A stretch of 64,000 bases of DNA, taken from NCBI RefSeq assembly GCF_965657105.1, contig NZ_CBFHNB010000002.1:1-64000 (forward strand), written 5' to 3'. The translations under genes and the position numbers were made by a program. The notes beneath the pieces were generated by a model, which was not told where the DNA came from, searched no databases, and saw only the letters and a list, made by a program, of their open reading frames with translations. Below are positions 26,980 through 34,986 of the stretch, in pieces. This DNA comes from Puniceispirillum sp965657105 (GTDB taxonomy: Bacteria > Pseudomonadota > Alphaproteobacteria > Puniceispirillales > Puniceispirillaceae). Numbering within the stretch: position 1 is the first letter of the stretch; the number at the start of each line of letters is the position of its first letter.

Positions 26980-28695
26980 TTGACACCTACAAATGTAATG
27001 GCAGCAGACGCTGCAAATGAAAACTTTGCCGACCTTCTAGCTGAAAGTTTTGGTAAAGACACCAATATTGAGGGCTCTGTAGTCCGTGGTTTCATAGTAG
27101 AAATCGAAGGCGACGCAGTTCTTATTGATGTTGGACTGAAGTCCGAAGGGCGCATCCCGCTTAAAGAACTTGTTAGCCCTGGACAGGAAGCCGATGTAAA
27201 AATTGGCGACGAAATTGAAGTTTACGTTGAGCGTATGGAAGACCGTAATGGTCAGGCCGTGCTCAGCCGTGACAAGGCACGCCGCGAAGAAGCTTGGAGT
27301 GTGCTCGAAGCATCATTCGAAAAGCAAGAGCGTGTTACCGGTATTATCTTTGGCAAGGTCAAAGGCGGCTTTACCGTCGATCTTTCAGGCGCAACCGCGT
27401 TTTTGCCAGGTAGTCAGGTTGATATTCGCCCCGTTCGCGATCTTGGCCCGTTGATGGGTTCACCGCAACCATTCCAGATTCTGAAAATCGACCGTCGCCG
27501 TGGCAACATTGTTGTATCGCGTCGTGCTGTTCTGGAAGAGTCCCGCGCCGAAGCCCGCACCGAATTGGTATCCAACCTTCAAGAAGGTCAGGTATTGCAA
27601 GGTGTGGTCAAGAACATCACCGATTACGGTGCGTTCGTTGATCTTGGCGGCGTTGACGGTCTGCTGCATGTTACCGATATCGCATGGCAGCGTATCAGCC
27701 ATCCTTCGGAAGCCTTGCAGATTGGTGAAACAGTTGAAGTACAGGTTATCCGCTTTAATGCAGAAACCCAGCGTATTTCACTTGGCATGAAGCAGCTTCT
27801 GTCTGATCCATGGGAAAATGTCGAAGGCAAATTCCCAATTGGTGCCAAGATGGAAGGCCGCGTTACCAACATCACCGATTACGGTGCCTTTGTTGAGCTT
27901 GAAGCCGGTGTCGAGGGTCTTGTCCATGTGTCCGAAATGAGCTGGACCAAAAAGAATGTTCATCCAGGCAAGATTGTATCAACCAGCCAGCAGGTCGAAG
28001 TTATGGTTCTGGATGTTGATCTGTCTAAGCGCCGTATTTCACTTGGCCTCAAGCAGTGCACTGGCAACCCATGGGAAGACCTGAGTACCGCATATCCTGC
28101 TGGCTCCGAGATCGAAGGCGAGATCCGCAACATCACCGAATTTGGTCTTTTTGTTGGTCTTACTGAAGAAATCGACGGCCTTGTGCATCTATCTGATATC
28201 AGCTGGGACGTCACTGGTGAAGCTGCACTTGAAGGCTTCAATAAAGGTGACATGGTCAAAGCCAAGGTTCTGGATATTGATACTGATAAAGAGCGTATCT
28301 CGCTTGGTATCAAGCAGCTTACGGATGATCCATTTGCTGGTCAGGCTGACAATTACCGCAAAGGTGAAGTTGTCACATGTATCGTGTCGGCTGTATCCGA
28401 GAATGGCCTAGATGTGACCATTGGTGATGCCATGACGGGCTTTATCCGCCGGGCTGATCTTAGCCGTGAGCGGAACGAGCAGCGTGCTGACCGTTTTGCT
28501 GTTGGCGAAAAGGTCGATGCTGTTGTTACCAACCTTGATAAGAAGTCACGCAAACTGACATTATCAATCAAAGCCCGCGAATCTGCTGAAGAAAAGCAGG
28601 CAATGGCTGACTTTGGTTCATCAGATAGCGGCGCAAGCCTTGGTGATATTCTGGGTGCCGCGCTGGCAAAGCGTGATACCACTGACGATAAGTAA
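26980..28695 (+). CDS. rpsA: 30S ribosomal protein S1
   Basis: S1 helps the 30S subunit bind and unfold mRNA. It has about 571 residues with six S1/OB repeats. Repeats 3-6 are the clearest (VVKNITDYGAFVDLGG; RVTNITDYGAFVELEAG; EIRNITEFGLFVGLTEE). The acidic, Ser-rich C-terminus is typical. The start is uncertain: a TTG at 26980 has GGAG six bases upstream and gives MTPTNVMAADAANENFADLL, whereas the ATG at 26998 has its nearest ribosome site 25 bases away. TTG is preferred. Confidence 0.96.
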   Translation: MTPTNVMAADAANENFADLLAESFGKDTNIEGSVVRGFIVEIEGDAVLIDVGLKSEGRIPLKELVSPGQEADVKIGDEIEVYVERMEDRNGQAVLSRDKARREEAWSVLEASFEKQERVTGIIFGKVKGGFTVDLSGATAFLPGSQVDIRPVRDLGPLMGSPQPFQILKIDRRRGNIVVSRRAVLEESRAEARTELVSNLQEGQVLQGVVKNITDYGAFVDLGGVDGLLHVTDIAWQRISHPSEALQIGETVEVQVIRFNAETQRISLGMKQLLSDPWENVEGKFPIGAKMEGRVTNITDYGAFVELEAGVEGLVHVSEMSWTKKNVHPGKIVSTSQQVEVMVLDVDLSKRRISLGLKQCTGNPWEDLSTAYPAGSEIEGEIRNITEFGLFVGLTEEIDGLVHLSDISWDVTGEAALEGFNKGDMVKAKVLDIDTDKERISLGIKQLTDDPFAGQADNYRKGEVVTCIVSAVSENGLDVTIGDAMTGFIRRADLSRERNEQRADRFAVGEKVDAVVTNLDKKSRKLTLSIKARESAEEKQAMADFGSSDSGASLGDILGAALAKRDTTDDK

Positions 28696-28701
28696 AATAA
28701 A

Positions 28702-28729
28702 CGCGCAGGTAACCCCGGTTGCCTGCGCG
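28702..28729 (+). terminator. Terminator-like hairpin after rpsA
   Basis: CGCGCAGG and CCTGCGCG form an eight-bp stem, with a further AACC/GGTT pairing inside. The tail is only moderately T-rich (cttactatatttt), so termination is probable but may be leaky. Confidence 0.65.
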
Positions 28730-28845
28730 CTTACTATATTTTCCATTCACAAGCGTTTTTGTTTCAAACATGAGTTGACCCCGCGTGAGTGAACAGGCAT
28801 CCTAATTCAGTTAAAAATGTATGTATTAACAATGGAGTGGGTGGC

Positions 28846-29124
28846 GTGACACGGTCTGAACTAATTGCCCGTATGGCAGCAAAAAATCCTGCCTTGTATC
28901 ACAGAGACATAGAACGTTTAGTCGGAACAATCCTTGATGAAATAAGCGGCGCTTTGGAACGCGGAGATCGCGTTGAGCTTCGTGGCTTTGGTGCCTTTTC
29001 GGTTCGTCATCGTAAAGCGCGGATAGGCCGGAACCCAAGAACAGGTACAAGCGTGCAAGTAGCTGAAAAGAAAGTTCCTTTTTTCAAAATGGGCAAGGGA
29101 ATGCGTGAGCGTCTAAACCGCTAA
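28846..29124 (+). CDS. ihfB: Integration host factor, beta subunit
   Basis: IHF-beta pairs with IHF-alpha to bend DNA at specific sites. It has 92 residues from the GTG at 28846, chosen for GGAG eight bases upstream and because the family begins (M)TRSELIARMA. The DNA-binding arm is GRNPRTGTSVQVAEKKVPFFK, with the intercalating Pro in NPRTG. It is followed 13 bases later by the lapA-like gene, the normal alphaproteobacterial arrangement. Confidence 0.96.
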   Translation: MTRSELIARMAAKNPALYHRDIERLVGTILDEISGALERGDRVELRGFGAFSVRHRKARIGRNPRTGTSVQVAEKKVPFFKMGKGMRERLNR

Positions 29125-29137
29125 TTGGAAGAAATTT

Positions 29138-29488
29138 ATGAAAATGATTACCCGTTTTTTGTGGGTTGTAATCACCGTCGCAATAGGTTTGTTCGCGGTA
29201 TCATTTTCAACATCCAATGCTACGCTTGTTAGTCTGGCTTTATGGCCCTTTGATGTAACCTTAACCGCGCCTATATGGCTTGTGTGTCTCATATGCCTTG
29301 GTATTGGCTTGGCATTAGGCAGTGCGGTGATATCGCTACAGCTTCTTACGATTCGCGCTCGAAATTGGCGTTTACAGCAAAATTTCAACAAACTTGAAAA
29401 AAAATGCCAAGCACTTGTTGAATCACAGACTTCTCACGCCACGTCAGAAACGACTAGTAAAACACCGTTGATGAAAGTGCATAAATAA
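29138..29488 (+). CDS. LapA family inner-membrane protein
   Basis: This 116-residue protein has two membrane helices (about residues 5-25 and 43-65) and a basic cytoplasmic tail with a short coiled coil (RARNWRLQQNFNKLEKK). LapA-domain proteins in enterobacteria (LapA/LapB) help coordinate LPS assembly. The relation here rests on architecture and on its fixed place between ihfB and trpF. LapB itself is not visible in this window. Confidence 0.8.
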   Translation: MKMITRFLWVVITVAIGLFAVSFSTSNATLVSLALWPFDVTLTAPIWLVCLICLGIGLALGSAVISLQLLTIRARNWRLQQNFNKLEKKCQALVESQTSHATSETTSKTPLMKVHK

Positions 29489-29512
29489 CCCGAACAACCC
29501 AAGGATAGTTAG

Positions 29513-30166
29513 ATGCCGCGTATTGATGTAAAAATTTGCGGGATTGCAACAGCTGCTGATTATGATGTCTGCGCAACAGCTGAGGCGCGCTGGATTGGTA
29601 TGGTGTTTTTTCCGAAATCATCAAGGCATCTTTCCCTTGAAGCGGCCGCGGCTCTTGCCAATCACGCAGATAGTTATGAAGGTGACCGCCCAGAACGCGT
29701 AGCCCTGACCGTGGATATGGCAGATGATGCGCTAGATGCTGTCATTCAAGCCAGTCGGCCTGACTATATCCAGCTACATGGCGATGAAACACCCGATCGT
29801 GCCAAAGCTATTAAGGCACGTTTCAATGTTCCCATCATCAAGGCCTTGCGTATTGGCACGGCATCCGATCTGGATGTCTGTTCCGCATGGAACACTATTG
29901 CTGACTGGCTGCTTCTTGATGCCAAATCTGCTAACAGTGATATGCCAGGTGGCACTGGTCACAGTTTTGACTGGCGATTACTGTCCCCCTATAAAGGCAT
30001 GCCCAACTGGATGCTGGCTGGCGGGCTGAATCCAGACAATGTTAGCGAGGCTATCAGCATAAGTAGCGCCCAGGCACTTGATGTATCTTCAGGCGTTGAG
30101 TCGGTGCCAGGCAAAAAAGACCATAACCTAATTCGCAGCTTTATTCACGCCGCAGAAATGGGCTAA
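29513..30166 (+). CDS. trpF: Phosphoribosylanthranilate isomerase
   Basis: TrpF converts phosphoribosylanthranilate to CdRP in tryptophan synthesis. It has 217 residues, a TIM barrel. The N-terminal KICGIATAADY carries the catalytic Cys (Cys8), the second catalytic Asp is in VDMADDALD, and LLDAKSA and LAGGLNPDNV form the phosphate-binding half, followed by DVSSGVES. A small gap separates it from trpB. Confidence 0.96.
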   Translation: MPRIDVKICGIATAADYDVCATAEARWIGMVFFPKSSRHLSLEAAAALANHADSYEGDRPERVALTVDMADDALDAVIQASRPDYIQLHGDETPDRAKAIKARFNVPIIKALRIGTASDLDVCSAWNTIADWLLLDAKSANSDMPGGTGHSFDWRLLSPYKGMPNWMLAGGLNPDNVSEAISISSAQALDVSSGVESVPGKKDHNLIRSFIHAAEMG

Positions 30167-30196
30167 AATAGATAACCATTCAGGAGGCTGGCCATA

Positions 30197-30217
30197 ATGT
30201 GCCGGAAAAAAATATGA
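30197..30217 (+). promoter_or_regulatory. Six-codon minicistron at the trpB start
   Basis: The only strong ribosome site before trpB is AGGAGG at 30182-30187. Nine bases later an ATG at 30197 opens a six-codon frame (MCRKKI) that stops with TGA at 30215. That TGA overlaps an in-frame trpB ATG at 30214 (ATGA), the classic layout for translational coupling. A GTG at 30199, in frame with trpB, is an alternative direct start. Confidence 0.4.
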
Positions 30218-31437
30218 CCGAAGCAAGTATGAATTCCTTTCGCAACCAGCCCGATGATGGCGGCCGTTTTGGCATCCATGGTGGACGCTTTGTTGCCGAA
30301 ACGCTGATGCCGCTGATTTTGGAAGTTGAAAAGTCTTATAATGAATCACGACAGGATGATTCATTTGCCCGCGAACTGCTCTATTATCAGCAACATTATG
30401 TTGGCCGTCCAAGTCCACTATATTTTGCCGAGCGGCTGACTGCCCATTTTGGTGGCGCGAAATTATATCTAAAGCGTGATGAGCTTAACCATACAGGTGC
30501 TCATAAAATCAACAATGTTCTGGGGCAAGCCTTACTTGCTAAGCGTATGGGTAAAAAGAAAATTATTGCCGAAACCGGTGCTGGCCAACATGGCGTAGCC
30601 ACGGCCACTGCCTGCGCGCTATTTGATATGGAATGCGAAGTCTTTATGGGCGAGGAAGATGTCCGCCGCCAAAAGCCTAACGTGGACCGGATGCGTCTGC
30701 TGGGTGCTAAAATTCATCCTGTCACGTCTGGCACCGGCACATTAAAAGATGCCATGAATGAAGCTTTGCGGTTCTGGGTGACCAATGCGGAAACACATTT
30801 CTACATTATTGGCACGGTTGCAGGCCCGCATCCCTATCCTCAAATGGTTCGTGATTTCCAGTCTGTTATTGGTATTGAGGCTCGTGCCCAGATTCAGGAA
30901 GCCGAAGGGCGGCTGCCTGACGCGCTGATTGCATGTATTGGCGGGGGATCAAACGCCATGGGTCTGTTTCATCCGTTTCTGGATGATGAAGATGTTGATA
31001 TTTATGGCGTGGAAGCGGCTGGCAAAGGCATTGCATCTGGCCTGCATGCAGCGTCACTTACCGGTGGCATACCAGGTATTCTGCATGGCAACCGCACCTA
31101 TCTTCTGCAAAATGACGATGGCCAAATCGTTGATGCGCATTCAATCTCTGCTGGCCTCGATTATCCAGGCATTGGGCCTGAGCATTCATGGTTACATGAT
31201 ATAAAGCGCGTCAACTATGTCAGCGCTACCGATGATGAGGCGCTGTTAGCATTCCAGCTTTGTTCACGGCTTGAGGGGATCATTCCGGCGTTGGAACCAT
31301 CACATGCGCTTGCTTTCACAGGCACAATGATTGGCGATATGGATAAGGATTCTATTGTAATTCTGAATATGTGCGGACGAGGTGATAAAGATCTTGGTGC
31401 AGTTCTTCCCATTCTTGAAGAGCTTGGCAGGCTGTAA
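30199..31437 (+). CDS. trpB: Tryptophan synthase beta chain
   Basis: TrpB is the pyridoxal-phosphate subunit that condenses indole with serine. It has 412 residues from the GTG at 30199, or 407 from the ATG at 30214. The first conserved block is GRFGIHGGRFVAETLMP. The PLP lysine lies in HTGAHKINNVLGQALLA, and the PLP-phosphate loop is IGGGSNAMG. The Cys-containing CGRGDKDL ends the protein. The start is unsettled: AGGAGG is 11 bases from the GTG but ideally spaced from an out-of-frame minicistron that overlaps the ATG. Confidence 0.97.
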   Translation: MPEKNMTEASMNSFRNQPDDGGRFGIHGGRFVAETLMPLILEVEKSYNESRQDDSFARELLYYQQHYVGRPSPLYFAERLTAHFGGAKLYLKRDELNHTGAHKINNVLGQALLAKRMGKKKIIAETGAGQHGVATATACALFDMECEVFMGEEDVRRQKPNVDRMRLLGAKIHPVTSGTGTLKDAMNEALRFWVTNAETHFYIIGTVAGPHPYPQMVRDFQSVIGIEARAQIQEAEGRLPDALIACIGGGSNAMGLFHPFLDDEDVDIYGVEAAGKGIASGLHAASLTGGIPGILHGNRTYLLQNDDGQIVDAHSISAGLDYPGIGPEHSWLHDIKRVNYVSATDDEALLAFQLCSRLEGIIPALEPSHALAFTGTMIGDMDKDSIVILNMCGRGDKDLGAVLPILEELGRL

Positions 31438-31488
31438 AGCAATCACCACAGATTGCATCAAAGACATAATACGAACAAAGGAAATATA

Positions 31489-32310
31489 ATGACACGTCGT
31501 ATTGAGACAGCTTTTGCCAAAGCAAAGTCAGCAGACCGGGGCGTTTTGGGCGTCTTTATCACGGCTGGCGACCCCGACCTTGAAACATCAGAAAACATAT
31601 TACATGCACTTGCAGATACGGGCGTTGATTTTATCGAGTTAGGCATGCCTTTTTCTGATCCGATGGCGGATGGCCCAGCCATTCAGGCGGCGTCACTGCG
31701 GGCTTTGAAAGCTGGCATGACCTTGCAAAAGACATTAGCCATGGCCAAACGGTTTCGTGCGAAAAATGCTGACATTCCGATCATTCTGATGGGCTATTAC
31801 AATCCGATTTATATTTATGGCAATGATGCCTTTTTGAAGGATGCTGTCGATGCAGGTGTAGATGGTTTGATTCTGGTTGATCTGCCCCCGGAAGAAGATG
31901 AAGAGTTGTGCATTCCCGCAAAGCAGGCTGGTCTTAGCTTTGTCCGACTTGTAACACCAACGACGAATGATAATCGTCTGCCAACGGTTCTGGCCGAGGC
32001 CAGTGGCTTTGTCTATTATGTATCAGTGACCGGCATAACAGGCACCAAAAGTGCCGCTGCCGACTCTATAGACATTGCCTATAAGCGGATTAGCAGCCAC
32101 ACAGATTTGCCGATTGTCACAGGTTTTGGTATCAAGACAGCCAAACAGGCAGCAGAAGTTGCAAAATTGAGTGATGGTGCGGTTGTCGGATCAGCCGTTG
32201 TTGATATTATTGCTAGCAATCTTTCACAAGATGGCAGCGGTAATGATGATATCGTCCGTAAAGTTGCCGCATTTGTGAGCGAACTTGCAAATGCCGTTAG
32301 CGGTAAATAG
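31489..32310 (+). CDS. trpA: Tryptophan synthase alpha chain
   Basis: TrpA cleaves indole-3-glycerol phosphate and channels indole to TrpB. It has 273 residues from the ATG at 31489, with AAAGGA upstream; an in-frame TTG at 31453 has no such site. The catalytic Glu is in DFIELGMPFSDPMADGP, and the Asp in VDGLILVDLPPEE. The phosphate loop includes TGFGIKTAKQA and DGAVVGSAVV. It follows trpB by 51 bases. Confidence 0.97.
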   Translation: MTRRIETAFAKAKSADRGVLGVFITAGDPDLETSENILHALADTGVDFIELGMPFSDPMADGPAIQAASLRALKAGMTLQKTLAMAKRFRAKNADIPIILMGYYNPIYIYGNDAFLKDAVDAGVDGLILVDLPPEEDEELCIPAKQAGLSFVRLVTPTTNDNRLPTVLAEASGFVYYVSVTGITGTKSAAADSIDIAYKRISSHTDLPIVTGFGIKTAKQAAEVAKLSDGAVVGSAVVDIIASNLSQDGSGNDDIVRKVAAFVSELANAVSGK

Positions 32311-32334
32311 TTAGACGACGAAGGGATGTAAACG

Positions 32335-33195
32335 ATGAACTGGATTACAAATTCTGTACTCCCCAAAATCAAAGCATGGGTTCAATCAGATGATGTGCCC
32401 GATAATTTGTGGGTGAAATGTAAAGCCTGCGGACAGATGATTTTCCATCGTGAATTTGAGCAAGCCTATAATTGTTGTTCTACCTGCGGTTCACACGCAC
32501 CTTTACCACCGCAAAGCCGCTTTGCCATGACCTTTGATGATGGGAAGTTTGATATCATCCCCCTGCCGCAAATTATCGATGACCCTCTTAAATTCCGGGA
32601 TACAAAGAAATATGTCGATCGATTGCGTGATACACGCAACCGTACTGGTCTTGACGATGCTATCGCAGTAGCTGTTGGTAAAATTGGGGGCTATGACACG
32701 GTAATGGCGGCCTTTGATTTCCGCTTTATGGGTGGATCAATGGGGCGCATGGTTGGCAACGGAATTGTGTTGGCCGCGCAAGAAGCTGTAAAACGCAAAG
32801 CCGCATTAATCACTGTGCCCTCGACTGGTGGTGCCCGTATGCAAGAAGGCGTGTTATCACTGATGCAATTACCGCGAACGATTTCTGCTGTTGATCAGGT
32901 GCGTGATGCCAATTTGCCCTATATTGTTTTGCTGGCGCATCCAACAACAGGTGGTGTGACGGCCTCTTTTGCAATGCTTGGTGACATTCAGATTGCCGAG
33001 CCTGGTGCCATTATCGGCTTTGCCGGACGCCGCGTCATTGAAGAAACTGTGCGTGAAAAGCTGCCTGACGATTTCCAGACTGCGGAATATCTGCAAGAAC
33101 ATGGAATGGTTGACAGTGTTGTTGCCCGCAATGAGCAAAGCGCCTATATCGGCCGCATTCTTGGATTCCTAATGGGAAATAGCAAGGCGGCCTGA
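32335..33195 (+). CDS. accD: Acetyl-CoA carboxylase carboxyltransferase, beta subunit
   Basis: AccD forms, with AccA, the transferase that moves carboxyl from biotin to acetyl-CoA, the first step of fatty acid synthesis. It has 286 residues. An N-terminal zinc ribbon (CKACGQMIFHREF and CCSTCG) precedes the crotonase-like core (RFMGGSMGRMVGNGI; TGGARMQEGVLSLMQL; GFAGRRVIEETV). Its stop overlaps the folC start (TGATG). The trpFBA-accD-folC order is common in proteobacteria. Confidence 0.97.
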   Translation: MNWITNSVLPKIKAWVQSDDVPDNLWVKCKACGQMIFHREFEQAYNCCSTCGSHAPLPPQSRFAMTFDDGKFDIIPLPQIIDDPLKFRDTKKYVDRLRDTRNRTGLDDAIAVAVGKIGGYDTVMAAFDFRFMGGSMGRMVGNGIVLAAQEAVKRKAALITVPSTGGARMQEGVLSLMQLPRTISAVDQVRDANLPYIVLLAHPTTGGVTASFAMLGDIQIAEPGAIIGFAGRRVIEETVREKLPDDFQTAEYLQEHGMVDSVVARNEQSAYIGRILGFLMGNSKAA

Positions 33196-34562
33196 TGACC
33201 GACATTAATTCTGCTGATCTTGTGTCCAGCTCACGTGATGGCGAGGATGCACATGATGCTATGCGCGCGCAACATGCACTTGACCGTCTTGCCGCGCTTC
33301 ATCCCAAGCTTATTGACCTAGGGCTTGATCGAACCTTTGCGCTGTTAAACCGGTTAGGTAATCCACATCACGCATTGCCCCCAACAATTCATGTGTCAGG
33401 TACAAATGGCAAAGGATCAGTTATTGCCCATATGCGCGCCATGGCCGAGGGGTGCGGGTTACGCGTTCATGTCTATAGCTCGCCTCACCTATGCCGATTT
33501 AACGAGCGTATTCGTTTAGCAGGTTCGTTGATTAGTGATGGCGCACTAGCTGATCTTCTTGAAGAGGTTGAAAATATTAATGGTACTGATGAAGTCACCT
33601 TCTTTGAAGTGACTACAGCCGCCGCTATGCTGGCTTTTTCACGTTGTGATGCAGATTTGTTATTATTGGAAACAGGACTTGGTGGCACTCTGGATTCGAC
33701 TAATGTTCTAGATAGGCCGCTAGCCACAATAATCACGCCTATCGCCCGTGATCATGAGCATTTTCTAGGCAATGATCTGGCAACTATTGCATCGCAAAAG
33801 TCCGGTATCATGCGGCATAACGTGCCTTGTTTCAGCGCACAGCAAGATAACGTTGTTGCACAGCAGCTAAGCGCGCATGCAGATGAAACCGGCACCATAC
33901 TTTTTACGGCTGGGGTTGATTTTAATGGGTATAAGGCCGCGGATGGACGCATCAGCATTAGTTATAACAACACTGAGCTGAGTGATGCCACGCTATCCTT
34001 GCCTGCACCCGGCCTTGCAGGAGCACATCAAATTGACAATGCCAGCCTTGCCGCCACAGCGCTTATCCATGCGCTTGGGACAAGCCACAAATTAGCACCT
34101 GTTAAAATTGGCGCTGGACTGGGCAATGCCACATGGCCAGGCCGGATTCAGAAGCTGGATAAAGGTGATCTGACCGCCCTTATGTCAGGGCAATCAATAT
34201 GGCTGGATGGGGCGCATAATGCACATGGGGCAAAGGCACTGGTGGCCGCGCTTCCCGACCTTCACGATGGGCAATGGACAGTGATTTGCGGCGCTTTGAA
34301 CACGCGAGATCCTGTTGAGTTTCTGGCCCCTATTAGCAAAATTGCAGGCCAAATACTGACCTTGACGATCCCAGGTCAACCTGCCTCATTAACAGCCGGT
34401 GAGCTTGCCGCTTCGGCAACATCGATGGGGTTGTCTGCCTCACCTACCCGCTCGATACAGGACGCCTTGACGATCGCTGATAGCAACCACCCTGTGATTA
34501 TTTGCGGTTCACTTTATCTAGCTGGGCACATTCTGAGCGAAAATAAAACGCTACCTGTTTGA
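33195..34562 (+). CDS. folC: Folylpolyglutamate / dihydrofolate synthase
   Basis: FolC adds glutamate to dihydropteroate or folates. It has 455 residues with a Mur-ligase fold. The P-loop is HVSGTNGKGSVIAHM, followed by YSSPHLCRFNERIR, the LLLETGLGGTLDSTN motif and ITPIARDHEHFLG. The C-domain begins near IWLDGAHNAHGAKAL. It is coupled to accD by a one-base overlap. Its stop codon lies within the minus-strand terminator of trxA. Confidence 0.95.
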   Translation: MTDINSADLVSSSRDGEDAHDAMRAQHALDRLAALHPKLIDLGLDRTFALLNRLGNPHHALPPTIHVSGTNGKGSVIAHMRAMAEGCGLRVHVYSSPHLCRFNERIRLAGSLISDGALADLLEEVENINGTDEVTFFEVTTAAAMLAFSRCDADLLLLETGLGGTLDSTNVLDRPLATIITPIARDHEHFLGNDLATIASQKSGIMRHNVPCFSAQQDNVVAQQLSAHADETGTILFTAGVDFNGYKAADGRISISYNNTELSDATLSLPAPGLAGAHQIDNASLAATALIHALGTSHKLAPVKIGAGLGNATWPGRIQKLDKGDLTALMSGQSIWLDGAHNAHGAKALVAALPDLHDGQWTVICGALNTRDPVEFLAPISKIAGQILTLTIPGQPASLTAGELAASATSMGLSASPTRSIQDALTIADSNHPVIICGSLYLAGHILSENKTLPV

Positions 34563-34574
34563 ACAAGTAGCGTT
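34540..34574 (-). terminator. Intrinsic terminator of trxA, overlapping the folC end
   Basis: AACGCTAC and GTAGCGTT form an eight-bp stem. On the minus strand the stem runs into a TTTTATTTT tail, the classic layout. The element lies downstream of trxA and overlaps the last folC codons. Confidence 0.78.
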
Positions 34575-34627
34575 CATCTGTCTGGAACCGACCAGACATA
34601 TATGATGCTTAGGCGAAAGCGGGATTG

Positions 34628-34948
34628 TTAAATCGACTGCTCAATCCAGTTTTCCAACTGTGATTTGGGTAACGCGCCAACTTTTTCGGCCACGACCGCG
34701 CCATCTTTAAAAATGAGCAAGGTTGGAATACCACGCACATTATACTGCTGTGGGGTAAGCGGGTTTTCATCAATATTCAATTTGACGATTGAAATGCTGT
34801 CACCTTTAACTTCAGATATTTCTTCAAGAGCGGGACCAATCGCCTTGCATGGGCCACACCATTCTGCCCAGAAATCGACAAGAACCGGCTTGTCAGATTG
34901 CAAAACCTGCGTCGAGAAATCACTATCAGTCGTCTTTGTTGTCGCCAT
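34628..34948 (-). CDS. trxA: Thioredoxin
   Basis: This is a cytosolic disulfide reductase of 106 residues. The active site WCGPC has its two cysteines at 31 and 34. The cis-proline loop is VRGIPTLLIF. It lies downstream of addA by 38 bases on the same strand, in the alphaproteobacterial addB-addA-trxA order, and ends at a clear terminator. Confidence 0.97.
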   Translation of the reverse strand: MATTKTTDSDFSTQVLQSDKPVLVDFWAEWCGPCKAIGPALEEISEVKGDSISIVKLNIDENPLTPQQYNVRGIPTLLIFKDGAVVAEKVGALPKSQLENWIEQSI

Positions 34949-34986
34949 TGGCTGTTCCTACCTGTGTAAAGTGCTATGTGAATAAA

